In this document: piece by piece, positions 46,121 through 55,597 of the stretch | Position numbering within the stretch: the stretch's first letter is position 1 | How the letters are laid out: each line of letters opens with the position of its first letter | Assembly (NCBI GenBank): GCA_947179295.1 | Contig: CAMXAZ010000005.1 | Coordinates: forward strand, 23,721-87,720 | Source: an uncultured Muribaculaceae bacterium | Lineage (GTDB): Bacteria; Bacteroidota; Bacteroidia; Bacteroidales; Muribaculaceae | Reading direction: 5' to 3' | DNA: 64,000 bases | Notes under the pieces: model-generated | What the model was told of the DNA's origin: nothing | Database searches by the model: none | What the model saw: only the letters and a program-made list of their open reading frames with translations | Made by a program: the position numbers and the translations under genes

Positions 46121-46371
46121 CCCGGAAGCAGCCCGCCGGACCGACAGCTCATTCTCCTCTCTCACTCCTTCGTTACTCCCTCATCCTTCCTTCTTCACTC
46201 TCCGTGCCTGACACATCAGCACAATAGCAGCACACATCACTTTCGCAACGAAAGATCGCATTCTCCCCCAACACACAGCCCAAAAACAACAGCGCACACC
46301 CCCTGACCGAAGTTTTTCAGCACCGGATTACGAAATTTAGTAAAATTTCGATAAAAAAGTGCAAAGAAAAT

Positions 46372-46402
46372 TTTGCAGATTAACATATATATTATACTTT
46401 TG
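46372..46402 (+). promoter_or_regulatory. Promoter of the SusCD-phosphodiesterase operon
   Basis: TTTG (46372-46375), 19 bases, TACTTTTG (46395-46402), an excellent match and the only one in the gap before the operon. Confidence 0.7.
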
Positions 46403-46408
46403 TTGCGA

Positions 46409-46686
46409 CTTGAAACCTAAAATCTTTCGTTTCAACCAAAATTCAAAACCAAACCAGCGAACTGTTCCTCAGGCAAAATAACCCAAAAGCCTCTTCCAGC
46501 ACTCTCCAGCCGACAGCAAAAAACAGCTTGAATCTAACCCTAAAACCTGCTTCCGACAAGCTGCACAAACGAAACCGACCCTTTCGCACCGGATTTTCCG
46601 GCCACGACACAATCTGCGGATTGTCCGCATAGAGAGAATGCCCTACCCTAAAAATACCAAAAAACAAAATAACACAAATCAACCTT
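46409..46686 (+). promoter_or_regulatory. Long (about 280 nt) untranslated leader of the SusCD operon
   Basis: Between the promoter at 46372-46402 and the first ATG at 46687 there is no credible ORF. The leader is C/A-rich and contains two compact hairpins close together, CCGGA-TTT-TCCGG and TGCGGA-TTG-TCCGCA. Leaders of this length are often regulated by antisense or small RNAs in Bacteroides glycan loci; none is visible here. The stretch 46121-46371 after glpR holds nothing I can name. Confidence 0.35.
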
Positions 46687-47664
46687 ATGAAAAAACCATT
46701 CCTTGAAACGCTCACGGCGATAGCTCTATGCTTTGTCGGATTTTCGTCGTGTGGTGTTGATGACACCGCGGAAGACGCAGTGCCCCGCCTGAAGGTCGAT
46801 CAAAACCGAGTGGAGCTGATCAGAACCGGCACCCTCTCCACCGGCTCGGCTGCAACTCTCACAATCACCGCCAACAAAGGCTACAATGTAACCAGCGACT
46901 CCGAATGGCTTTCGGTCGACAAACCTACAGGCCGCGGCGCCGTCAATGTCAGCATTCTCGCCGAAGAGAATGAAAGCGGAGCCGTGCGCAAAGGTCTGCT
47001 CACCATCACCTCCGGATCAAACCTGAGCGAGACAATCACCGTGGTCCAGAACCTCGAAGAAGACCGCGATGACCGTATGCCGGTGGGCCACATCTATTTT
47101 AAAGACGACTTCGCCTGGTGTGTGGGCGGCACGGACGATGTCGGCAACCAGGCCATCGGCGATGCCCGCAATATCTACACCTGGAATTATGAAGCCAACG
47201 GATTCACAAGCTCCCTCCCCACATTCCAGTCGCTCTATGAAGACCTCAACTCAAACGCCAAGACGGTCTATACGATGGACGGCTATATCAAATTTGACAA
47301 AACCAACACCATCACGGCAATAGCCATCCGCGACCTCGGCATCGCAGCTGAAAAATCGACAAACGTCAAAGTCAGCTTCCGCTGCGCCCGCTACAACACT
47401 GACAAAACCACAGTAGTGGTGGCCATCGAAGGCGAAGGCTCGATCGACGGAGGCTCGCAGGCCGGCACCAGAATTGTCAGCGCCCCGGTAGCCATGTCGG
47501 CCGACAAACTCACATGGTCAGATGTCAGCGTAAGCATCCGCGGCATCTCTTCGAAGACCAAAATCATCATCGGCGAACAGACCTATGTCAAGGACGGCAT
47601 CAACAACAGCGGCACATTCCGCTGGTATATGGACGACCTCAAGGTTGAACGCATCGAGCGATAA
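46687..47664 (+). CDS. BACON-domain surface lipoprotein, putative glycan-binding protein 1
   Basis: 325 residues. Lipoprotein signal MKKPFLETLTAIALCFVGFSSCG puts the acylated Cys near residue 22. One BACON domain (about 35-125, with SEWLSVDKPTGRGAVNVSILAEENESG) is followed by a C-terminal beta-sandwich-like domain beginning VGHIYFKDDFAWCVGG and ending YMDDLKVERIE. That C-terminal half is closely matched in the next gene, so the two are paralogues. Placed before SusC rather than after SusD, the reverse of the usual order. Presumed role: surface binding of the polymer. Confidence 0.85.
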   Translation: MKKPFLETLTAIALCFVGFSSCGVDDTAEDAVPRLKVDQNRVELIRTGTLSTGSAATLTITANKGYNVTSDSEWLSVDKPTGRGAVNVSILAEENESGAVRKGLLTITSGSNLSETITVVQNLEEDRDDRMPVGHIYFKDDFAWCVGGTDDVGNQAIGDARNIYTWNYEANGFTSSLPTFQSLYEDLNSNAKTVYTMDGYIKFDKTNTITAIAIRDLGIAAEKSTNVKVSFRCARYNTDKTTVVVAIEGEGSIDGGSQAGTRIVSAPVAMSADKLTWSDVSVSIRGISSKTKIIIGEQTYVKDGINNSGTFRWYMDDLKVERIER

Positions 47665-47698
47665 CACCTCATCTTAATTAACCGAATAATCAACAGAC

Positions 47699-49300
47699 AT
47701 GAAACTGCATAAAAATTTCATCTTCGCATCGGCGCTCGCCCTCGCGTCAGGTCTGGGCCTCACACTCACGGGCTGCAACGATGACGATGAGAAGATACCG
47801 GCCTATTTCAAAGCCGACAACCGCGAATTCACTCTTGAATACGACGGTCTGACCGACAAAGGCGAAGAACCCTCGCTGACACTCAACACAAGCGGCAACT
47901 GGAAAGTGAGCCAGAAAGACGAGTGGATACACCTCTCAAGAGAATCAGGCACCCGCGGAAGCCACAAGATTTTCGTGACCGCCGACGAGAACACGGGAGA
48001 TCAGCGCACCGGATTCGTTGAAATCAAACTCTCCGGAAGCGACAAGACCGAACTTCTGGCCGTAAGCCAGAACAAGAAGGTAGGCACACTCGCCGTATCG
48101 CCCGCACTCATCAGCGTGACAACCCTCGGCAATGCTGTCGAAGGCGAGACTCTTGCCTTCACCATCGACACCAATTCAGACTGGACCGTCTCACTGCCTG
48201 CCGGATGCGACTGGATAAGCCCGTCAAAGACCTCAGGCCAGGCCGGTAAGGAAAAAATCACATTCACCGCAGCGCTCAATCAGACCGGAGCCGAACGCGA
48301 AGCCCGGATCACCGTCACAGCCGGAGATCTTTCCCGCTACACCACAGTGCGCCAGGACGGAACAGTCTTCACCGTCAGCGAAAACGGCAAACCCGTAAGC
48401 AAGCTGACTTTCGCCGCCTCCGATGCCGCCGGCCTCAGCACCGAGCTGACCGTGGGCTGCATTGAATCATGGACACTCACCGCCAAACCCCAGTGGCTCA
48501 CCGTAAGCCCGTCAAGCGGCGAGGCAGGAGAGACCAAAGTCACTCTGACAGCCGAAGTCAACACAGAGGCTGCCCGCGAAGACTACATCACAATCACCAC
48601 CGCCCACGGCCTTGTGCTCACCGCTCCTGTGCTCCAGCTCTCAGACCGTCCCGAACCTGACTCAAAGGCTGTAGGTTTCGTCTACTACAACGACGATTTC
48701 TCCTGGGTCAAAGGCGGATCCGACCAGGTAAGCAACATCAACGGCGGAGCACCCAACGATGCCCGCAACATCTACACCTGGGACTTCAAGACAAACGGAT
48801 TTGACGATGTGCTTGCGCTCTTCAATCAGAAATACACCGACTACAATGCCTCGGCCAAAGTCATCTACGCTATGGACGGCTACCTGAAGTTCAACAAGGG
48901 CGGCGCTCAGACAGCAATCGCAATCAAGGATGCCCTTCCCATTGAAGGCGGACACTATGCCAACGTCGACGTGACTTTCCGCGCAGCCAAAAACGGCACA
49001 GACCCGATGACCGTCTCAGTTGTGATCGAAGGTGATGGCGAAATCCTCGATGGAGTGAGCGCCACACAGAGCAAGGAACTCGAACCCTTCAACAACTCCG
49101 ACAAGAACATCCCCTGGACATGGACCGACATGAAAGTGACCGTCAAAGGGGCCACAGCCAATACCCGGATCATCATCGGCGCGACTCCGTTCATCAACAA
49201 CGGGTTCAAGTCAGTGGCAACTTATCCCGACAACGGAAAGACCTCTTACTACCGCTGGTTCATGGACGATCTTAAAGTAACCCGAATCGAGACCAAATAA
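47699..49300 (+). CDS. Triple-BACON surface lipoprotein, putative glycan-binding protein 2
   Basis: 533 residues. Lipobox LTLTGCNDDDE, then three BACON-type Ig-like repeats (about 35-125, 130-220, 225-315), each with a W(K/T)(V/L) ... W(I/L) ... SG core (e.g. DWTVSLPAGCDWISPSKTSGQAG). The C-terminal domain (VGFVYYNDDFSWVKGG ... YRWFMDDLKVTRIE) is homologous to that of gene 1. The repeats probably act as a stalk presenting the C-terminal binding domain. 34 bases after gene 1 and 15 bases before SusC. Confidence 0.85.
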   Translation: MKLHKNFIFASALALASGLGLTLTGCNDDDEKIPAYFKADNREFTLEYDGLTDKGEEPSLTLNTSGNWKVSQKDEWIHLSRESGTRGSHKIFVTADENTGDQRTGFVEIKLSGSDKTELLAVSQNKKVGTLAVSPALISVTTLGNAVEGETLAFTIDTNSDWTVSLPAGCDWISPSKTSGQAGKEKITFTAALNQTGAEREARITVTAGDLSRYTTVRQDGTVFTVSENGKPVSKLTFAASDAAGLSTELTVGCIESWTLTAKPQWLTVSPSSGEAGETKVTLTAEVNTEAAREDYITITTAHGLVLTAPVLQLSDRPEPDSKAVGFVYYNDDFSWVKGGSDQVSNINGGAPNDARNIYTWDFKTNGFDDVLALFNQKYTDYNASAKVIYAMDGYLKFNKGGAQTAIAIKDALPIEGGHYANVDVTFRAAKNGTDPMTVSVVIEGDGEILDGVSATQSKELEPFNNSDKNIPWTWTDMKVTVKGATANTRIIIGATPFINNGFKSVATYPDNGKTSYYRWFMDDLKVTRIETK

Positions 49301-49315
49301 AAACGACAGACAACA

Positions 49316-52282
49316 ATGAAACACAGACATAACACAGCAAGAAATCTCAAGGGATTGTTCTGCACCTTGTTCCTCGGTCTGATTTCAGCGGCATTCATGA
49401 CCGCTGCCGCGCAGGTGACCGGCACTGTGACCGACACCGACGGCGAACCTCTGACCGGAGCCACAATCATAGTCCAGGGCACCAAACTCGCAGCGGCTGC
49501 CGACATCGACGGAAACTTTTCGCTCGATGCCAAGCCCGGTCAGGTAATGAAAGTGACCTACGTCGGCAAACTCCCGGCCGATGTCAAGGTCCAGTCAGGC
49601 AAGACACATTATAATATAGTGCTCGACTCCGACGACAAGATGCTCGACGAGGTTGTGGTTGTGGGCTACGGCACAATGGAGAAAAAGCGCGTGACCTCGG
49701 CCATCACCTCGATCAGTGCCGATGACATGATGTCGGGTCTCGGCGGAGCCACTATCGCCACCGCGCTCCAAGGCAAAATCTCAGGCCTGACCACCACAGG
49801 CAGCGCATCGCCCAACGCCTCTAACGGCTATCAGCTTCGCGGCGTGGCTTCGGTCAACGCCGGCCAGGGCCCGCTGGTGGTGATCGACGGTATCCCCGGC
49901 GGTGACCTCCGCGCCATCAACCAGGAAGACATCCAGTCAATCGACGTGCTCAAAGACGCATCAGCCGGTGCCATCTACGGCACTCGCGCCGCAGCAGGTG
50001 TGATCCTCGTGACAACAAAGAAAGCCAAAGAAGGCAAGACCCAGGTCAACTACTCGTGCGAGCTCTCGATCGAAAGCGTGCGCAAGCACCTCGACCTTCT
50101 CTCCTCTCAGGAATACATCGAACGCGGTCTCGGCCAGGACTACGGCTATGACACCGACTGGTACAAGGAACTCACCCGCGACAACCCTCTCAGCCAGCGC
50201 CATGTGCTGACCATCTCCGGCGGCACCAAAGACCTCCAGCTCTACTCATCGCTCATGTACTCCAACCAGCAGGGCATTGTGCGTGGCGACGGCCGCACCG
50301 ACTATTCAGGCCGCATCAACGGCCGCTACCGCATGTGGGACGGCGTTGCCGAACTCAGCATGAAAGCCCAGTTCCGCCAGGCCGACCGCGACAAGCGCAA
50401 CGGTTCCTACACATTCCAGAAAGCCATCGAGCTTAACCCGACCATACCTCTGTGGGACCCCGCAAACCCCTCTGACTACAATGTTGACGGCGTAGGCATG
50501 GGCGGCAACTCCTGGAATCCCGTGGCTGACATCGAATACAAAGATTACTCGGCCAAAGACCAGTGGTTTCTCGGCGACGCAACCCTCAAGATCAATCTCA
50601 TGAAAGGACTCTCGGTGCAGGGCACAATGGGCCTCGACATGCGCCAGTATCAGTATAACCTCTACTACAGTCAGAAACACCGCGAAAGTGTCACCTCAAG
50701 CAAACGCGGCAAGGCCACCCACGAATTCAGCAAGTCACTCAACAAATCGTTTGAAGCCTATGCCAACTACATGCGCGAATTCGGCGAACACTTCGTCGAT
50801 GCCGTGGCCGGCTACAGCTTCTATGAAAACGAAGGCACCGAAAGCTTCGAGATGACAAACGCCAACTTCACCGTCGACGGCATCGGTCCCTGGGACATGA
50901 GCGCAGGCACAGACCTCAGCGACGGCCAGGCGTCAATGGCCTCCAACAAGAATCCCCGCCAGCGCCTGCTCTCGTTCTTCGGCCGAGCAAACTACTCTTA
51001 CGCCGACAAATACATGGCCACCGTGAGCTACCGCCGCGAAGGCTCGTCAAAATTCGGCAAAAACAACCGCTGGGGCAACTTCTGGTCAGTCTCCGGAGGC
51101 TGGCGCATCTCACGCGAGAACTTCATGGAGGGAATCGACTGGATCAACGATCTCAAACTGCGTGTGGGCTACGGTGTCACCGGTAACAACGATTTCGGCA
51201 GCGGCTACACCGTGCGCACCTACAAGTCAAACGACATGTATCCCACAAACGGCATCTGGCAGCCCGGCTACGGCTCCACCAAAAACATCAACCCCGATCT
51301 GAAATGGGAAGAAAAGAAGGAGCTCAACATCGGTCTCGACTACTCGGTGCTCAACAACCGCATCTTCGGTAAATTCGACTGGTATCACCGCCGCGTCGAC
51401 GACATGCTCTTCGAAGTAGCAGCCCCCGTCCCCCCGATGGTCTACACCACCGTGATGAAAAACATCGGCAGCCTCACCAACACTGGCTGGGAATTTGAAA
51501 TCACCGGAGTGCCCTTCCAGGGCCGCGAGTTCACATGGACCTCTACCGCCCGCATCTCCCACAACTCCACAAAGATCAAGAACCTCGGCGACAGCGACTC
51601 GTTCATGCTTCCCTCGGCCATGCCCGCGTCAATGGGCTATGAGCAGAAGCTCGTCAACGGCTCAAAAATCGGTCAGTTCTGGCTCTTCAAATATGCCGGG
51701 CTCGATGAAAACGGCAAGTGGCTCATCTATGACAAGGACAACAATGTGGTTCCCGCCAAAGACGGCTCTGTCAACAATCTCGTCGACGCCAACAAGCACT
51801 GGGTGGGCAACGCGATACCCAAGGCGATCATCTCATGGGAAAACAATTTCCGCTACCGCAACTTCGACCTCGGCATCAATCTGCGCTCATGGCTTGACTA
51901 CGACGTGTTCAGCGAAATCATCCTCTACCACGGTCTCCAGACCAACTCTCAGGAAAACGTGCTGAAGATAGCCTACACCGACAACGCCGCCATCAACGAC
52001 ACCCGCATCACCTCTGACTACTTCCTGAGCGATGCCTCCTTCCTCAAGATCGATGCCGTGTCGCTGGGCTACACCCTCAACACCGGCAAGTGGAACAAAT
52101 ATCTGACCCGCGCCCGCTTCTACGTGACCGCCCGCGACCTCTACACCTGGACACGCTACAAAGGCTACAACCCCGAAGTGAGCATCAACGGCCTCTATCC
52201 CGGCGTGGAATATGTCCGCAACGCAACCAACATGTACCCGCAGACCACTCGCTGGACATTCGGCCTCCAGCTGACATTCTAA
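49316..52282 (+). CDS. SusC/RagA-type TonB-dependent outer-membrane transporter
   Basis: 988 residues. Signal peptide, then carboxypeptidase-like domain (VTGTVTDTDGEPLTGATIIVQGTKLAAAADIDGNFSL), TonB box region LDEVVVVGYGTMEKKRVTSAI, plug (LRGVASVNAGQGPLVVIDGIPGGD, VLKDASAGAIYGTRAAAGVILVTT) and a barrel ending NMYPQTTRWTFGLQLTF with terminal Phe. It imports the released oligomer together with the following SusD. Full length. Confidence 0.97.
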   Translation: MKHRHNTARNLKGLFCTLFLGLISAAFMTAAAQVTGTVTDTDGEPLTGATIIVQGTKLAAAADIDGNFSLDAKPGQVMKVTYVGKLPADVKVQSGKTHYNIVLDSDDKMLDEVVVVGYGTMEKKRVTSAITSISADDMMSGLGGATIATALQGKISGLTTTGSASPNASNGYQLRGVASVNAGQGPLVVIDGIPGGDLRAINQEDIQSIDVLKDASAGAIYGTRAAAGVILVTTKKAKEGKTQVNYSCELSIESVRKHLDLLSSQEYIERGLGQDYGYDTDWYKELTRDNPLSQRHVLTISGGTKDLQLYSSLMYSNQQGIVRGDGRTDYSGRINGRYRMWDGVAELSMKAQFRQADRDKRNGSYTFQKAIELNPTIPLWDPANPSDYNVDGVGMGGNSWNPVADIEYKDYSAKDQWFLGDATLKINLMKGLSVQGTMGLDMRQYQYNLYYSQKHRESVTSSKRGKATHEFSKSLNKSFEAYANYMREFGEHFVDAVAGYSFYENEGTESFEMTNANFTVDGIGPWDMSAGTDLSDGQASMASNKNPRQRLLSFFGRANYSYADKYMATVSYRREGSSKFGKNNRWGNFWSVSGGWRISRENFMEGIDWINDLKLRVGYGVTGNNDFGSGYTVRTYKSNDMYPTNGIWQPGYGSTKNINPDLKWEEKKELNIGLDYSVLNNRIFGKFDWYHRRVDDMLFEVAAPVPPMVYTTVMKNIGSLTNTGWEFEITGVPFQGREFTWTSTARISHNSTKIKNLGDSDSFMLPSAMPASMGYEQKLVNGSKIGQFWLFKYAGLDENGKWLIYDKDNNVVPAKDGSVNNLVDANKHWVGNAIPKAIISWENNFRYRNFDLGINLRSWLDYDVFSEIILYHGLQTNSQENVLKIAYTDNAAINDTRITSDYFLSDASFLKIDAVSLGYTLNTGKWNKYLTRARFYVTARDLYTWTRYKGYNPEVSINGLYPGVEYVRNATNMYPQTTRWTFGLQLTF

Positions 52283-52316
52283 AAAATGTAGATTGTAGAT
52301 AAAAAACTGACGAACT

Positions 52317-53969
52317 ATGAAATTTAACTTCAAACATATAGCTCTGGCTCTGCTCGGAGGCGCCACTCTCTTCTCCTGCGACCTTGACGAGAAATTCTAC
52401 TCCAGCGTGACCCCTGACACCTTCATCACCTGCCCGGAGAACACCTACGCCATTCTCTGCCGCCCCTTCACCCACTGGAAATGGTATCTCGGCGCCGAAC
52501 GCTGGTATCTCCAGGAACTGACCACCGACGAGATGGCCTGCCCGACACGCGGCAACGACTTCTATAACAACGGCGAGTACATCCGACTGCAGGAACACAC
52601 CTGGACCGGCGATGACCGCCATGTCAAAAACGTGTGGGACGGAACCATGAGCGCCATCTCCCGTACTCTTGAAGCCAAAGAAGACCTCTCCGGGGTTAAC
52701 TACAACGCCATCGGCCTCTCTGACGAAATAAAAAAAGACCACATCAACCAGCTCAACGCCATCCTCGGATGGTACTACATGCGCGGTCTCGACTACTTCG
52801 GAGGTCTGCCGATTTTCCGCAGCAATAACGACGCTCCCTGCGCCCGCTCTACCGACAAGGAGACATTTGAATTCTGCGAGGACCTTTTCAAGAACGCCAT
52901 CCCCTCAATTCTTCCGAAATCGAGTCTCGGAGAAGCCCAGGACGGCTACATCAAGAAAGCCGCGGCCGCAATGATGCTCGCCGAGCTCTATTTCAACGCC
53001 GAAGCCTACGGCGGAGGTGACCGCTATGCCGATTGCGCCGCAATCTGCGAGGATCTGATCAGAGGCGAGTATGGCCCCTATGACATTGACAACACCTGGT
53101 ACGGCCCCCACTGTTTCGACAACGACAAATCGACAGAAGCCGTCTGGTATGTGCCCTCACAGAACTCCAAGATGGAATTCAACTGGTATTACCGCTACTT
53201 CTACAACCACCAGGCCGACAAGTATTTCAACTGTCCCTTCCCGGCTTCGCGCTACAACGGATTCATTCTTTCGCCCTCACGCGAGAAAGAAGGCGGTCCG
53301 GTCATGGACTACAAGCTTGGCAAAAGCTACGAGAAATACAACGATGCCGACCTGCGCAAGAAGCCCTACGTCTACCACGGCAACAAGGAGTATGAAGGCA
53401 TGTTCTGCGTAGGACTGCAGAAGAATCCCTACACCGGCGAAGTGGCTATAGGCCAGAAAGACATGGCCGGCAAGCCTGTGGTCCTTGTGGACTACGTCAA
53501 TGTAACCGGCAACAGCAGCACCATGATGGACGGCTCGGAATCCTCCGGAGTGCGTCTGGTCAAGATGCCTATCCCGAACATCGACGATAAGGATCTTCTC
53601 TGGAACCCCGACTATCCCTGTATGCGCTTCACCGAGGTCTACTACATGCTGGCCGAGTGCAAATGGCGTGCAGGTGACAAGAAGGGTGCCGCTCAGCTCA
53701 TCAACAAGGTGCGCAAACGCAATTTCGCCAACGGCAACGACCCCGATCCCGTGACCGAAGCCAACCTCGACGTCTACCGCATGGCCGATGAATGGCAGAT
53801 TGAATTCCTCGGTGAAGGCCGCCGCCGCACCGACCTCATCCGCCTCGGACTCTACACCACCGAAAGCTGGTGGGCCCATAAGCCGACCGACGATACAAAG
53901 AAGCGTTTCCCGCTGCCGTCTGAGGCTATGGCCGGAAATCCCCTGCTGAAGCAGAACCCCGGTTATTGA
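52317..53969 (+). CDS. SusD/RagB-type surface lipoprotein
   Basis: 550 residues. Lipoprotein signal ending TLFSCDLDEKFYSSVTPDTF, the SusD start motif. Helical TPR-like core with GWYYMRGLDYFGGLPIF, AAAAMMLAELYFNAEAYGG and C-terminal CMRFTEVYYMLAECKWRAGDKKGAAQLINKVRKR ... WQIEFLGEGRRRTDLIRLG. It forms the lid on SusC and binds the ligand. 34 bases after susC. Confidence 0.96.
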   Translation: MKFNFKHIALALLGGATLFSCDLDEKFYSSVTPDTFITCPENTYAILCRPFTHWKWYLGAERWYLQELTTDEMACPTRGNDFYNNGEYIRLQEHTWTGDDRHVKNVWDGTMSAISRTLEAKEDLSGVNYNAIGLSDEIKKDHINQLNAILGWYYMRGLDYFGGLPIFRSNNDAPCARSTDKETFEFCEDLFKNAIPSILPKSSLGEAQDGYIKKAAAAMMLAELYFNAEAYGGGDRYADCAAICEDLIRGEYGPYDIDNTWYGPHCFDNDKSTEAVWYVPSQNSKMEFNWYYRYFYNHQADKYFNCPFPASRYNGFILSPSREKEGGPVMDYKLGKSYEKYNDADLRKKPYVYHGNKEYEGMFCVGLQKNPYTGEVAIGQKDMAGKPVVLVDYVNVTGNSSTMMDGSESSGVRLVKMPIPNIDDKDLLWNPDYPCMRFTEVYYMLAECKWRAGDKKGAAQLINKVRKRNFANGNDPDPVTEANLDVYRMADEWQIEFLGEGRRRTDLIRLGLYTTESWWAHKPTDDTKKRFPLPSEAMAGNPLLKQNPGY

Positions 53970-54034
53970 TCATCTCAATGATTGCCATTCTCCTCTCTCT
54001 TTCAGAAAAAACCACCTGTTAATTTCCAATCTCT

Positions 54035-55573
54035 ATGAAACTTTTCAGATATATGGCCTCGGCGATGGTGGCAGTCAGCCTCCTCGCGTCATGCACCGAC
54101 GATGTTGTCGCCGAACGCCGTCCGGGAGCCGATTCGGACCCCCTTACCATCAAAGCACAGTTCGGCAAAAACCTCGTGGGCCGCGTGACGGTTGACGGAC
54201 AGCCCCGTCAGGGTGTGGTTGTCAGCGACGGCATCAACGTGATGACGACTGACGCCAACGGTGAATATCAGATGTACACCACCGGCCGCCAGCACGTGTT
54301 CATTTCCGTGCCTGCCGACTGCGAGCTCCCCACACTGCTCGGCGACCCTAAGTTCTACAAGACTCTCGACTATTCCGATGCCGCTATCATCCAGCGCGAT
54401 TTCCGCCTGGTGTCAATCCCGAAGAAAACCGAATGGACTCTCTTCACTATGGCTGACCCGCAGATCGGCAATGAAAAGGACGTCACTGATTTTGTCGGCA
54501 TGATTCCCCGCATGGCGGAATTCGCCTCCAGCCTGCCGTCAAACGTCTATGGCATATCGCTCGGCGACATAGTATGGAACAAGCCCGAATACTTCGACAC
54601 TTATGCGAAAGAGATGCGCAACATCCCCGTGCCTGTCTTCTCTGTCATCGGCAATCATGACCACAATGAAGGAGTAAAGAACGACACCGAAAGTGACAAG
54701 GATTTCCGCGATGCTCTCGGCCCGACCTACTACTCCGCAAACATCGGCGACTGCCACCTCGTAGTGCTCGACGACGTTCTCTACAGCGGCGTCAACGGCC
54801 GTAACGACTACACGGGCACCATCACCGACGCACAGCTCGAATGGCTTGAAAAGGATCTCAGCTACGTTGATCCGGACAAGGCTGTCATCATCGGCCTCCA
54901 CATACCCACCAAGCGCCGCAACAGCTCTACCCATGTCACCAACAACCAGGCTCTCTATGATCTGGTCAAGGACTTCAAGGAAGTGCAGATCCTCTCCGGC
55001 CACAGCCACAACCACTACACCACAACCATAGCCTCGAACATCACCGAGACCACTTTCGCTGCTGTGATGGGAGCTTACTGGTATCCGCTTTGCAACGACG
55101 GCTCACCCCGCGGCTACGGCGCTCTTGACTTCAACGGCAATACTCTGGTCAACAAATATTTCATCGGCGACGGCTGTGACCGCAACTACCAGATGAAGCT
55201 TTACCGTCCGGAAGACGCCGTGCTCTGGAATCCGTCAAAGAAAGAAGGAGACCCCTATGACAAGATCCTCGCCAACATCTTCTGCTGGCATGAAGACTGG
55301 ACTGTAGAGGTCAAGGAAGACGCAGGCGCCTGGACTGTTCTGCCGGCAAGCGCCCGACTAATACCCTCGCAGAACGGCGGGAAATGCTGGGACCCGGATG
55401 TGCGCAAATGTCTTGTTGACGGAGTCATCCCCGCGAACCACGGCGGGTCCGCTCCTGAAAACAACAACGACCACATGTTCCTCTACACTCCGCAGCCCGG
55501 ATGGCAGAGCGTAAGCTTCCGCGCCACCGACAGCTTCGGCAACGTCTACACAGAGACCATCACCAACAACTAA
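54035..55573 (+). CDS. Calcineurin-like phosphoesterase with N- and C-terminal beta domains, surface lipoprotein
   Basis: 512 residues. Lipobox SLLASCTDD. An N-terminal carboxypeptidase-like/Ig domain (VGRVTVDGQPRQGVVVSDGINVMTTDANGEY) precedes a metallophosphoesterase core: MADPQIG, SLGDIVWN, IGNHDHNE, GLHIP and SGHSHNHYT, the complete metal-ligand set. A C-terminal beta domain carries WTVEVKEDAG ... YTETITNN. It should hydrolyse phosphodiesters or phosphomonoesters outside the inner membrane. Between SusD and GH31 it is an unusual enzyme for a glycan locus and implies a phosphate-containing substrate. Confidence 0.92.
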   Translation: MKLFRYMASAMVAVSLLASCTDDVVAERRPGADSDPLTIKAQFGKNLVGRVTVDGQPRQGVVVSDGINVMTTDANGEYQMYTTGRQHVFISVPADCELPTLLGDPKFYKTLDYSDAAIIQRDFRLVSIPKKTEWTLFTMADPQIGNEKDVTDFVGMIPRMAEFASSLPSNVYGISLGDIVWNKPEYFDTYAKEMRNIPVPVFSVIGNHDHNEGVKNDTESDKDFRDALGPTYYSANIGDCHLVVLDDVLYSGVNGRNDYTGTITDAQLEWLEKDLSYVDPDKAVIIGLHIPTKRRNSSTHVTNNQALYDLVKDFKEVQILSGHSHNHYTTTIASNITETTFAAVMGAYWYPLCNDGSPRGYGALDFNGNTLVNKYFIGDGCDRNYQMKLYRPEDAVLWNPSKKEGDPYDKILANIFCWHEDWTVEVKEDAGAWTVLPASARLIPSQNGGKCWDPDVRKCLVDGVIPANHGGSAPENNNDHMFLYTPQPGWQSVSFRATDSFGNVYTETITNN

Positions 55574-55597
55574 CAACCACCCTGACCTTAGCACAAA

